From contig JAFUNS010000047.1 of the NCBI GenBank assembly GCA_017472925.1, positions 1 to 64,000 on the forward strand: a DNA stretch of 64,000 nucleotides, written 5' to 3'. Positions within the stretch are counted from its first letter, which is position 1. Each line of letters begins with the position of its first letter. Positions 53,819-62,959 of this stretch are shown here, in pieces. This stretch comes from Bacteroides sp. Its GTDB lineage: Bacteria; Bacteroidota; Bacteroidia; Bacteroidales; Bacteroidaceae. The notes beneath the pieces were generated by a model. It did no database searches. It was not told the DNA's origin and saw nothing but the letters and a program-made list of their open reading frames with translations. The translations under genes and the position numbers were made by a program.

Positions 53819-53897
53819 GGCACGGATTATACGGATTAAACGGGACGTTTTAGTGTCTTATTCACTAAAAGTCGCATTAATCCGTGTAATCCGTGCT
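53819..53897 (+). repeat. Composite repeat, copy 4 (second hairpin only)
   Basis: The palindrome GGCACGGATTATACGGATTA to TAATCCGTGTAATCCGTGC, with an inner hairpin (TTTTAGTG with CACTAAAA). The GTGGATG hairpin of the other copies is missing. Confidence 0.82.
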
Positions 53898-54103
53898 TAA
53901 TTTTTGAATATAAAAATAGTCCAAAGGCTATCATTTTTTGATTAGTGCCTGCTTAATTTTTATACATTCCATAATTTGATGTTGTTTCTTTGAATGGGGA
54001 AAATCATTGTTTTAAGTACTTGTAATAGGGGAAATATGCGTTTTTAGAGAAAAATGTATCATATGTAGAGAGTTTGTTGCTTTGGTAAAGATTCATGTTT
54101 CAT

Positions 54104-54116
54104 TGGTTTTAAACCA
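54104..54116. promoter_or_regulatory. Palindrome at the susC promoter
   Basis: TGGTTTTAAACCA is a perfect palindrome around one T, and overlaps the place of the -33 box. It is a candidate operator for the hybrid two-component regulator encoded at the window end or for another activator; the assignment is inference. Confidence 0.45.
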
Positions 54117-54132
54117 TTCGGATATTATAAAA

Positions 54133-54140
54133 TATATTTG
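54133..54140 (+). promoter_or_regulatory. -7 box of the susCD operon
   Basis: TATATTTG fits TAnnTTTG. No clear -33 TTTG stands at the right distance, as expected for a promoter that needs an activator. Confidence 0.55.
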
Positions 54141-54290
54141 CAGCTGTGAAAAAGTATGATAATTGTTAATGAAAACCAAAGGAACTATGAAAACGTAAAA
54201 TGAATGCTAAGCCGGCAAGGAATCTCAATCGGTTCGTTGCAAATGAAAAACAAGAAACATATTATTTAATACCTAATTTATATTATATGT

Positions 54291-57200
54291 ATGAGAAACA
54301 TTAATTTTTCCAAATGGCTGGGGCTATTATTATTTGCTATGATGATGCCTCTTTGTGCAAATGCACAGAACATTACAGTAAAGGGTAATGTAAAAGATGT
54401 AAACGGTGAACCTCTGATTGGGGTGAACGTTTTGCAGGTAGGAACAACCAATGGTATTATTACCGACTTTGATGGTAACTATCAACTCAATGTTCCTTCA
54501 AACGCAAAATTGTCTTTCTCTTTTATTGGTTACAGAACACAGTATGTGACTGTAAATGGTAGAAAGCAAATTAATGTAACTTTGGAAGAAGACGCAAGAA
54601 CTTTGGAAGAAGTGGTAGTAGTAGGTTACGGTACCATGAAGAAGAGTGATATCTCTGGTGCTGTGACAACAGTTAATCAAGAAGCTGTTATGCGCCGAGT
54701 ACCTCAGAATATCGGTCAGGCTTTGCAAGGTGCAGCTGCCGGTGTGATGGTAACTCAACAAGACGGTGCTCCTGATGCTAACGCAGCTATCCGTATTCGT
54801 GGTGTCGGAACCATCAATGGTGATGCTTCTCCTCTTTATGTAGTGGATGGTGTACAGGTAGGTACTAACGCAAACTTCGTTAACCCATCGGATATCGAAC
54901 GTATCGAAATCTTGAAGGATGCTTCTGCAACTGCTATCTACGGTTCTGCCGGTGCTAACGGTGTGGTAATGATTACTACTAAGCATGGTAAGAAGGGCGC
55001 TTCTCAAATTAATATTACAGCCGACTTCGGTCTCCAAACTCTTCCTTATACTTTGAACACTTTGGGTATCGATGAATATGCTGCAAGTATCCGTGAAGCT
55101 CGCGCAAACGATGGTAACGGTCTTTACAACCAGATTTGGGACCAAAAATTTGATGGCAAGCGTCAATATATCAATTGGCAAAAGGAAATGACTCGTCCGG
55201 CTCTCCGTCAACAATATGGTATTTCTTTGAACGGTGGTAATGACAAAACTCAATACAGCTTGTCTGCAGGTTATATGGACGTTGAAGGTTTGGTTGTAAA
55301 TACCAACTATAACCGTTTCACTATGCGTGCCAATGTAAATTCTAAGATCAATAAGTTCTTGGAAATTGGTGGTGATATCAACTATGTACGTTCTTCAAGC
55401 CACGGTTCTAACATGGCTTTGGGTAACAACGGTAACATGTCATCTCTCCGTGACTTCGCCTTCATGACTCCGACTTTGGACTACTTGGTAGGTAATAGCA
55501 TCAACGGTGAACTTATTCATGTAAACTTGGAAAATCCTGACGGTACTTATGGTACTGGTTTCTTGGATACATCAGATGGTTGGGAAGGTAATACTTCTAT
55601 CTTCAATAACCCGTATGCTTCTCAGATGGAAAACGGTGAACGCAACCGTAATGCAAGCCATCGTATCCAAACTACAGGTTATATAGATTTGACATTCTTG
55701 GATACTAAGAACCACAAATTGAACATCAAGACTCAAGGTTCTTATACTTACTCTGGCAACCACAGTTCAGACTTTACTGGTGGTCACAAGCGTTATAACT
55801 ACATTGGTGGTAAGTTGACTGAAATTGAAGAATTCCAAACTAAGACTGACCAGATTTATAACTTCTCTATGAACCAGAGTGTTTATAACAGCCTCGGTAT
55901 TCAGACTTATTTGACTTATAACTTCCAAAATGACCTCCACAGCTTGAACTTGATGGTCGGTAATGAAGTAAGCAAGTCTTGGGGCGAATGGTTGAACGCT
56001 AGCGTTAAGGACTTCCCATCTGTAAACAACCGTGATATGGGCTTGACTCAAAACCCAAGTTCTAAGCAATCAGGTGGTGCTTACAATGCTGAAGTTCGTA
56101 GCATCTCTTACTTTGCTCGTGCATCTTACGTGTTGATGGACCGCTATATCTTGACAGGTACTATCCGTCGCGACGGTTCTTCTAACTTCGGTACTGGTAA
56201 TCGTTGGGGTACATTCCCATCAGCAGCAGCTGCATGGCGTATCAGCGAAGAAGGTTTCATGAAGGATATTGAATATATTGACAACTTGAAGCTCCGCGTG
56301 GGTTGGGGTCAAACTGGTAACTCTGGTAACATGACCGGTCGTGCTGTTGCTGCATTGAGTGGTGATGCTGCTTATAACTTCTATCCAGCAGGTGGTCATG
56401 CCGGTGCTTTCGGTGGTAACCGCGATCGTTTGACTGGTTGGTATGCTGGTTTGGTGGACACAAACTTGAAGTGGGAAACCAATGAAATGTTGAACTTCGG
56501 TGTTGATTTCAGCTTCCTCGAAAATTGGGATGTTACTTTGGAATACTTTATTAAGAACACTAAGGACTTGTTGTTGACTCAACAAATTCGTCCGACAGCT
56601 GGTTTCACTTCTATCTATACTAACTACGGTGAAATTGAAAATAAGGGTTTTGAATTTACAGTGAACTATCACAAGCAAGTGAACAAAGACTTCGGTTTCA
56701 ATGTATCTTTGAACGGTTCTACTTTGAGCAACAAGGTTAAGAAGATGGGTGATCCTATCTATAGCACATGTTCGGCTAACGGTGCCGGTACACTCGACGG
56801 TTCTAACGTACAGGCAGTAGGTGACCCGAACGGTTTCAAATGGGGCGACCACTCTATCTGTATGGAAGGCGAAGCAGTAGGTTCATTCTACGGTTTCTTG
56901 ACTGACGGTATCATTAAGAATGAAGCTGAATTGGCAGAATATCAAAAGAATATTGTTTCTGATAGCTACGGTTCAGGTGCAAGTGTAGGTGATTTCCGTT
57001 ATAAGGATGTGAATGGTGATAAGGTTATCGATGGTAACGATAGAGTAATCTTGGGTAACGGTTTCCCAGCATTGAACTATGGTATTACTGTAGGTGCTAC
57101 TTATAAGGATTGGGACTTCAGTATGGCTATGAACGGTGTATTTGGTCAAGAAATCTTCTCTTACTCTGCTATGCGTTTGAGCACTATGTTTGCTTCTGAT

Positions 57201-57575
57201 GACCAGACAACTGTAAATATGTTGAAGGAATCTTACGATGAAGTATTCCGTAATGGTAAGGGCTCATTGCCACGTGCTTCATTGCTTGACTTGAACTCTA
57301 ACCGTCGTGCCAGTGATGCATGGGTGAAGAACGGTGACTTCTTCCGTATCAGCAACTTGCAAGTAGGTTATACTCTTCCTAAGGAAATTTCTAAGAAACT
57401 TTCTATCCAGAAGGCTCGCGTATATTTGGGCGTTCAGAACTTGTTACTCCTCTCTGGTTACAAGAAGTATGGTGATCCTGAAGTTGGTCAAGGTTCAGTT
57501 CTTTACACTGGTTTGGATACAGGTCGTTACCCAATGCCACGTACATTCATGGCTGGTTTGAATGTTACATTCTAA
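54291..57575 (+). CDS. SusC/RagA family TonB-dependent outer membrane protein
   Basis: Outer membrane importer of 1094 residues. A signal peptide (ends in CANAQ) is followed by a carboxypeptidase-D regulatory-like domain (about 27-112, ITVKGNVKDVNGEPLIGVNV), the plug (VVVVGYGTMKKSDISGAVTTV, then YGSAGANGVVMITTKHG) and a 22-strand barrel to the C-terminus ending in a strand with final Phe. It forms a pedal-bin complex with the SusD protein that follows. There is no long N-terminal STN domain, so anti-sigma signalling is unlikely. Substrate unknown. Confidence 0.96.
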   Translation: MRNINFSKWLGLLLFAMMMPLCANAQNITVKGNVKDVNGEPLIGVNVLQVGTTNGIITDFDGNYQLNVPSNAKLSFSFIGYRTQYVTVNGRKQINVTLEEDARTLEEVVVVGYGTMKKSDISGAVTTVNQEAVMRRVPQNIGQALQGAAAGVMVTQQDGAPDANAAIRIRGVGTINGDASPLYVVDGVQVGTNANFVNPSDIERIEILKDASATAIYGSAGANGVVMITTKHGKKGASQINITADFGLQTLPYTLNTLGIDEYAASIREARANDGNGLYNQIWDQKFDGKRQYINWQKEMTRPALRQQYGISLNGGNDKTQYSLSAGYMDVEGLVVNTNYNRFTMRANVNSKINKFLEIGGDINYVRSSSHGSNMALGNNGNMSSLRDFAFMTPTLDYLVGNSINGELIHVNLENPDGTYGTGFLDTSDGWEGNTSIFNNPYASQMENGERNRNASHRIQTTGYIDLTFLDTKNHKLNIKTQGSYTYSGNHSSDFTGGHKRYNYIGGKLTEIEEFQTKTDQIYNFSMNQSVYNSLGIQTYLTYNFQNDLHSLNLMVGNEVSKSWGEWLNASVKDFPSVNNRDMGLTQNPSSKQSGGAYNAEVRSISYFARASYVLMDRYILTGTIRRDGSSNFGTGNRWGTFPSAAAAWRISEEGFMKDIEYIDNLKLRVGWGQTGNSGNMTGRAVAALSGDAAYNFYPAGGHAGAFGGNRDRLTGWYAGLVDTNLKWETNEMLNFGVDFSFLENWDVTLEYFIKNTKDLLLTQQIRPTAGFTSIYTNYGEIENKGFEFTVNYHKQVNKDFGFNVSLNGSTLSNKVKKMGDPIYSTCSANGAGTLDGSNVQAVGDPNGFKWGDHSICMEGEAVGSFYGFLTDGIIKNEAELAEYQKNIVSDSYGSGASVGDFRYKDVNGDKVIDGNDRVILGNGFPALNYGITVGATYKDWDFSMAMNGVFGQEIFSYSAMRLSTMFASDDQTTVNMLKESYDEVFRNGKGSLPRASLLDLNSNRRASDAWVKNGDFFRISNLQVGYTLPKEISKKLSIQKARVYLGVQNLLLLSGYKKYGDPEVGQGSVLYTGLDTGRYPMPRTFMAGLNVTF

Positions 57576-57624
57576 TCCAAAGGAGATTCGTTTAATTGAA
57601 TTATAAATAAATAAGATTACATAT

Positions 57625-59529
57625 ATGAAAGCAAAATATATATTTGGAACGTTGGTTTGCAGCGCCATGGCTCTCGGCTTCACATCATGTGACAATGACG
57701 AGTTCCTGAATGTAACCCAATACAATGTCATTGAAATGGCAGCCATGTATGAAAATGATGCCAATGCCAAGACTGGTTTGAATGGTGTGTATGATATGAT
57801 GTACCCCAATGGTTCTTATGACGGTGACTGGGGTTTCAAACCAAACCTCTTTACAGGTTCTCACCCAACTATCGATACACAGGCTACCGGTTGGGATAAG
57901 GACTGGAACGTACAGAACTGGAATGCGTCAAGTGGTGAATTGCTTAACGGTTGGAAGCATGTATATGCAGCTATCTGTCGTGCTAATGATTATTTGACAG
58001 GTTTGGAAGCTTCTGAAAAAGTAAGTGCTCCTGTTAAGGCTAAGTTGGAAGGTGAAGGTCGCGCACTCCGTGGTTTCTTCTATCATTGGTTGGGTTCTAC
58101 ATTCGGTCGTGTACCAATGTTGGCTACAGGTGAAAACTTCTCTAATACTCCTCAGAAAGCTCGTGCAGAAACTTATGCTGAAATGTGGGACTTTGTAATC
58201 GAAGACTTCAAGGCTGCTGCCGAATTACTTGATTGGGAACCATTGGATGGACAATATGGTCGTGCTACCAAGGGTATGGCTTTGGCTTATTTGGCTGATG
58301 CTTACATGTGGAAAGCTTATCGTTTGACAGACGGTGACAATGGTATGGGTAAAGATGAAGCTACTGCCAAGCAATGCTACGAACAAGCTAAGACTGCTTT
58401 GAAGCAAATCTTGGATAGCGGTACTTATGAATTGAACCGTTCATTTACTACTAACTGGGACCCTGCTTCTGCATGGGGTAAGGAAGCTATCTGGGTTGAA
58501 CAATTGGACGAAGGTGGCAACTGGAGCAGCTGGGGCGACTTGACTTCTAACATCAACTTGAAGTGGTATGTAGCATGTCCTGAAGGTAATGGCGGTTGGG
58601 GTTCACTCTTCTTGTCATGGGAATGGTGGTCATCTTATGAAGTAGGTGACAAGCGTCGTGAAGGTTCGGCTGTAACTGGTGCTGTTCCTCAGATTAATCC
58701 GAATGATCCTGCTTACGATCCTCAATACGAAGGTTGGTATGTAGAATCTGTATATGGTAAGCATCCTTATTTGCAAGAAAGCTTAGGTAATGGTACAGTT
58801 GAAACTGAAACAGATCAATTCCACTTCTATAACGGTGAATATGCACCTTCTATTTGGAGTTCTAAATTCTGGCGTACTGCTTCTGCTCAATATAACTCTT
58901 GGGGTGGTGGTATGTGGAGTTCTGCTCCTATCTATTGGAAACGTCTCCCGAACGTAATGTTGGACTATGCTGAATGTTGCTTTATCTTAGGTGATGAAAC
59001 AGAAGGTTGGAAGCAAATCAATGCTCTTCGTCAACGTGCATTCGGTAAGTTAGAAGATGGTCATGAAGCAGAATTGACAGCTAAGTTCTTACCATTCTAT
59101 AATGGCTTTGCTACATTTATCAACGGTATGGGTAATGCTAACGCTGTTCAGCTTACTGAATATCCTATCCCATTCGGTAGTTATGTAGACGAAGTGGTTG
59201 ATGCCAAGACTTATTATACTGCATTGCATGATAAGAAGGGCTTCTCATCTCCAGTTTGGAAGGTTGCTGTTAACGAAGAACGTCGTAAGGAATTCAACTG
59301 CGAATGGTGTCTCCGTCCGGATATGCAACGCTCTAACTATATGGAAGACCACGTGAAGACTAACTATCCTAAGAAGGTTTGGGGTGAAGGTGAAGCTCTT
59401 AAGAACATTCCTTGGACTAACCGTGACTATGATTACAACGGCTTGAAGATGGATATGCCTATCCCAGAAGACGAATTGAACAAGAATCCGCTTTGTGATC
59501 AGAACCCGGCTTATGCAGGACAAAAATAA
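57625..59529 (+). CDS. SusD/RagB family surface lipoprotein
   Basis: Outer membrane lipoprotein of 634 residues, the lid and binding partner of the SusC protein before it. The lipobox is FTSC (Cys16); the mature start CDNDEFLNV is typical. The SusD-like N-terminal domain has NAKTGLNGVYDMMY and the TPR part around CRANDYLTGLEA; the C-terminal part has LPNVMLDYAECCFILGDE and NEERRKEFNCEWCLRPDMQR. Many Trp residues fit binding of a glycan. It begins 49 bases behind susC. Confidence 0.95.
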   Translation: MKAKYIFGTLVCSAMALGFTSCDNDEFLNVTQYNVIEMAAMYENDANAKTGLNGVYDMMYPNGSYDGDWGFKPNLFTGSHPTIDTQATGWDKDWNVQNWNASSGELLNGWKHVYAAICRANDYLTGLEASEKVSAPVKAKLEGEGRALRGFFYHWLGSTFGRVPMLATGENFSNTPQKARAETYAEMWDFVIEDFKAAAELLDWEPLDGQYGRATKGMALAYLADAYMWKAYRLTDGDNGMGKDEATAKQCYEQAKTALKQILDSGTYELNRSFTTNWDPASAWGKEAIWVEQLDEGGNWSSWGDLTSNINLKWYVACPEGNGGWGSLFLSWEWWSSYEVGDKRREGSAVTGAVPQINPNDPAYDPQYEGWYVESVYGKHPYLQESLGNGTVETETDQFHFYNGEYAPSIWSSKFWRTASAQYNSWGGGMWSSAPIYWKRLPNVMLDYAECCFILGDETEGWKQINALRQRAFGKLEDGHEAELTAKFLPFYNGFATFINGMGNANAVQLTEYPIPFGSYVDEVVDAKTYYTALHDKKGFSSPVWKVAVNEERRKEFNCEWCLRPDMQRSNYMEDHVKTNYPKKVWGEGEALKNIPWTNRDYDYNGLKMDMPIPEDELNKNPLCDQNPAYAGQK

Positions 59530-59596
59530 TTTTGAAAGAGAAAACTTTTAAAATATAAGCTTAGCGTTTTTTTTATAGGTAATTTAAAGTGTGTGG

Positions 59597-59640
59597 GGCC
59601 ATCTCTAAGTGATTAGGGGTGGCTCCGATTTTTATAAAAG
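59597..59640 (+). terminator. Terminator behind susD
   Basis: GGGGCCATCTC pairs with GGGGTGGCTCC through wobble pairs, followed by GATTTTTATA. Confidence 0.7.
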
Positions 59641-59651
59641 GTTCAAAAACG

Positions 59652-59961
59652 TCCTTCACATCTGTCACATTATTCTAAATGATTGATATCCAGTGAACAG
59701 TTGTGAAGGATGTCTTCTTTCACGCTCTTTCACATCTTTCACAGGTTTTACATCTTGTTGACTATAGGGTTATAAAGCGGTGTTTTACACTTCGAAATAC
59801 GTCGTTTTATCATGAATAAACCGTCGTTTTACTAATCCTTACTTGGAAAAAAACAGATTTATGCTTCAAGTGTGAAGGATGTGAAAGATATAAATCATGC
59901 ACTTCCTTCACAGCTACTTGTTGATAATTAAGGGATTACAGCGCTGTGAAGGATGTGAAGG
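59652..59961. repeat. Field of short TTCACATC/GATGTGAA repeats
   Basis: At least six copies of TCCTTCACATC-like words occur in both directions: 59652-59662, 59703-59713 (inverted), 59717-59743 (two in a row), 59872-59891 (inverted, double), 59902-59913 and 59944-59961 (inverted). The pair 59904-59913 and 59944-59953 can form a ten-bp stem. Confidence 0.7.
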
Positions 59962-59984
59962 CAGATTTAAGACTTTTTTCTTTT

Positions 59985-61448
59985 TTAATTTTTATGGAAG
60001 GTTACATCTATACCGGCACTGGTCTTGGCTGTGCGACTGATGCTATAGCCGTCTGTCTGTACCTTACCCGATACAAATTCTGGTACATTGAAGGATTTCA
60101 TCAGCTTGTCATAGTATTGGATATCCTTTTGAGGTAAAAGGAAGGGTTTGTGAGCTTGCCCATTCTCGTCTATGTAAGCAATGAAAGGCTGTGTGTATAG
60201 TCCGTTCTCCCGGCGACTGCTGAAAACTACCCAACGGCCATTGCTACTCCAGGAATGATAACTTTCCACGTCGGCACTATTCAAGGTTTGCATAGGACGA
60301 ATCTCACGGCTTTGTATATCTGCCAGATAGAGGTCGGCTTCTTTATGCCAGATGGAGAAGTTCCCATACGATGAAAGGGTAAACATCAGGTATTTGCCAT
60401 CGGGTGAAACGCGTGGAAATGATACACTCTTGTTCTCTTTCTGTGCATGGAATAGAGTATCCACTTGGGTACCAAAAGTGCGGCTCTCGGCATCATATGC
60501 AATGGAGCATAGGCTGTATTTCACTTGTTTATAATCATTTGGCATGGCTACGCTGTCGGCCGAACAAAAGTATAAAGTCTTCCCGTCGGGTGAGAAGTTG
60601 GGGAATGTTTCGAAAGAAGTGGGGGAGAACAACTGTGGGGCTGTAAAGATTTCGTGTCTCTTTACATCGTACACCACTACATTCGAGGCGAAGTCCATCA
60701 CTTCTATCCGGTTAGGGTCGGTGGTATGGAACATTTGCTTGGTGTTGTTCACTGAAAAGGCAATGTAATCACCCGAGGTGTGCCACGATGGATACACCAA
60801 TGCGTATTGTGTCTGGGGTGTTTTGGTATTCAATTTTTCTATATTTCCTTGATCGATAAGGTAAGTGCCTCCATAATCTACCCGAAGGTGCAGCATCATC
60901 TTGTCAGGATTATATTGGTGGAAGGAATGGCAATTCATACAGCCATACCCCGTCATCTTGTTGGTAAGGATGGCGCTTTCGTCAAAGTTCTCCAGACATC
61001 GTTGGTAGATGCCCATTTCGTTCCATATTTCATACCCCGGCTCTATCAGGCGGTAGGCCAGATGAGAGTCTATCTTGTCCTTTTTCACATATATAGGAAA
61101 TGGAGCATATTCCTTCCATTTGCCTTCCTTTTCCACTTGGATACACACTTGGATGGAATCATCTGCCTCTTGCATTAATTCTTTCCATTCCGAAGCCGAT
61201 GGGGCGATTTGGTGCGAGCCTCTAACGGTCACTTGTTTGTTGCTCGAACGGAAGATAGCATTCAACTGGGTAACCTTGCAACTATCGGGTACACCAAAAT
61301 GAAGCGGAGCGATGTTGACAGGTACCGTTACTCCGATATAATCGGGGGTTATGGCAGGATGAGTGGAAAGGGTTTGCTCTACTTGTATATTGGATGAACA
61401 TGCGGTAAACAGGGCGCATATACTTGTTAATATGGTAGTTTTTTTCAT
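59985..61448 (-). CDS. Beta-propeller (TolB-like) lipoprotein with one c-type haem motif
   Basis: Exported lipoprotein of 487 residues; lipobox FTAC (Cys17). Residues 40-165 are a beta-rich domain, followed by a single CxxCH motif (GCMNCHSFH; Cys170, Cys173, His174). From residue 215 on are WD40-like/PD40 blades: YPSWHTSGDYIAFSVNN, FPNFSPDGKTLYFCSAD, FPRVSPDGKYLMFTLSS and YHSWSSNGRWVVFSSR. Proteins of this build are sometimes named cytochrome c biosynthesis proteins in Bacteroides, without proof. It begins in an ATGA overlap with the membrane protein gene upstream. Confidence 0.85.
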   Translation of the reverse strand: MKKTTILTSICALFTACSSNIQVEQTLSTHPAITPDYIGVTVPVNIAPLHFGVPDSCKVTQLNAIFRSSNKQVTVRGSHQIAPSASEWKELMQEADDSIQVCIQVEKEGKWKEYAPFPIYVKKDKIDSHLAYRLIEPGYEIWNEMGIYQRCLENFDESAILTNKMTGYGCMNCHSFHQYNPDKMMLHLRVDYGGTYLIDQGNIEKLNTKTPQTQYALVYPSWHTSGDYIAFSVNNTKQMFHTTDPNRIEVMDFASNVVVYDVKRHEIFTAPQLFSPTSFETFPNFSPDGKTLYFCSADSVAMPNDYKQVKYSLCSIAYDAESRTFGTQVDTLFHAQKENKSVSFPRVSPDGKYLMFTLSSYGNFSIWHKEADLYLADIQSREIRPMQTLNSADVESYHSWSSNGRWVVFSSRRENGLYTQPFIAYIDENGQAHKPFLLPQKDIQYYDKLMKSFNVPEFVSGKVQTDGYSISRTAKTSAGIDVTFHKN

Positions 61449-62959
61449 GGTCTTGGTATATTCGTTCCGATAAATTTTTGGATGGCCTTCAGATATTGTT
61501 CTGTTGCATGATGGGAAGGATTCTGCTTGAGGATTTCTTCCAGATCCTTATCCAATCCCATGTTACCGGCAAAACGGTTGTCAGGGAAAATACATTTTCT
61601 TTTAGCCCCAAGGATAGGGTCTGCTTCCAACAAGGAATCGTTGTGAAGGAAAGCCCGTTGTGCTTTTGCCCATTCTTGATAGAATAAGGTTTTCTCCAAT
61701 ATCTGTATGTATTTCATGGCAAGTTCGTAATGGCCATAGACGAGGCTTGTCTGTACCAATCTCTTCAGCAACTTGGGCGAAAAGCCACCCATGCTCTCAT
61801 TGGCTTCAAAGGCATATCGTTGAGAGAATGAAATATGTCCCATCGAAAAATAAATGTCGTTTAGCAATGCAGATATATATGGTGTTTTGTTGCCACTAAT
61901 GAATAGACTTTGTATGCCGATATTGGGATAATGTTTCAATTCTTGTAGCAAACAATCTTTTTCGGCAAAAGCCAAATTCAAGCAATTCTGGTGAAGCAAG
62001 TTGGTCATAGGAATATCCTTACATCGGTCAATAATTGCATCCCATTGCCCGTTGTCTATGAGGCATGTCAGTTCCTTGAATGTTTCATTGTCTTTTGAAA
62101 TGTATTGGGGCGCTCCTTGATAGAGAAAGATGCCTACTACTATACCTTGTGTGATTAACCATATTCGGTTGAGATTGGGTTTGTTGGGCAAATAACGGAA
62201 AAGTCCACCAACAAGGAATAATCCGATGGATATTCCCCATGGAAGATGTATGGCCGAACCGGCTGGTAGTCTGCGGGTGAAATAGGCATCGGCCAATAGG
62301 GTGTGTTTCCATTCACCAAACCATCCTTCCCATAAGGCATATTGAGCCAAGAGGTATACTACTAAAATCAAGAAAAGATATACAACGGATTTTTTAGGAG
62401 AAATAAAAACCTCCATAATAATCAGTAAAATAACGTAGAGGGTTGCGATAGAACCGGCTGTTGCAAAAAGAAAAACGGTATAGCACAAAGAGTAAATGAA
62501 ACGTGAGATGGTGTTCCGGATACGAAGGTGGAATGTAAGTCCAACCAACATGAGAAGAAAAGCAAGGGTACCCTCATAGAGGTAATTGGTATTGAAATGC
62601 ATAAAGGCCAGCGCAATAACAGGAAGTAGGGCAGAAGGCCATAACCGGTTGTCTCCCGTCCAACGCTTTAGAATGCGAGCCATTAACAGGAAGATGGCAC
62701 TCAACAGAAAGGCGGTAATCAAAATGCCTGCTATGGGAGCATGGAAGAACTGAATAAGAAAGCCTGCCATTAATTGGGCAAATCCACCCGGTTGCTTCAA
62801 TGTATGTGTGATGTATGAGGAGTCGTACACAAACGTATGCCATTGTTCCAGGTAACAGAAATTATATGTCCCCATTATATAAAAGAAGGAAGATATGGCA
62901 ATGAATGTAAACATCCATGCAACGAATAGGTCTAACGGTTTAGGAATACTAATTTTCAT
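61445..62959 (-). CDS. DUF6057-like polytopic membrane protein
   Basis: A protein of 504 residues. The N-terminal 290 residues have about nine hydrophobic segments; the C-terminal 210 residues are soluble and helical, with TPR-like pairs (FKELTCLIDNGQWDAIIDRC, LVQTSLVYGHYELAMKYIQI). I place it with DUF6057 from memory; function unknown. It overlaps the two-component gene before it by 11 bases and the haem-motif gene after it by 4, so the three are translated from one message. Confidence 0.78.
   Translation of the reverse strand: MKISIPKPLDLFVAWMFTFIAISSFFYIMGTYNFCYLEQWHTFVYDSSYITHTLKQPGGFAQLMAGFLIQFFHAPIAGILITAFLLSAIFLLMARILKRWTGDNRLWPSALLPVIALAFMHFNTNYLYEGTLAFLLMLVGLTFHLRIRNTISRFIYSLCYTVFLFATAGSIATLYVILLIIMEVFISPKKSVVYLFLILVVYLLAQYALWEGWFGEWKHTLLADAYFTRRLPAGSAIHLPWGISIGLFLVGGLFRYLPNKPNLNRIWLITQGIVVGIFLYQGAPQYISKDNETFKELTCLIDNGQWDAIIDRCKDIPMTNLLHQNCLNLAFAEKDCLLQELKHYPNIGIQSLFISGNKTPYISALLNDIYFSMGHISFSQRYAFEANESMGGFSPKLLKRLVQTSLVYGHYELAMKYIQILEKTLFYQEWAKAQRAFLHNDSLLEADPILGAKRKCIFPDNRFAGNMGLDKDLEEILKQNPSHHATEQYLKAIQKFIGTNIPRP

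Larger units (their letters stand above)
53790..54290 (+). other. Gap of 501 bases in front of susC
   Basis: It holds repeat copy 4 (53819-53897), an AT-rich stretch, a palindrome at 54104-54116 and the susC promoter box at 54133-54140, with a leader of about 150 bases. No reading frame is convincing. Confidence 0.7.
59530..59984. other. Gap of 455 bases between susD and the haem-motif lipoprotein gene
   Basis: The genes converge here. The gap holds a terminator at 59597-59640, a field of TTCACATC-type short repeats (59652-59961) and two AAAACGACG motifs (59799-59832). No gene is seen. Confidence 0.75.

Noticed and set aside
54498-56852. Minus-strand frames of up to 251 residues within susC
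   Set aside because: Antisense shadows of a complete SusC protein, without promoter or recognisable domain.
59652-59961. Short repeats as a possible CRISPR array
   Set aside because: Words are too short, irregular in spacing and in both orientations; no cas gene is near.
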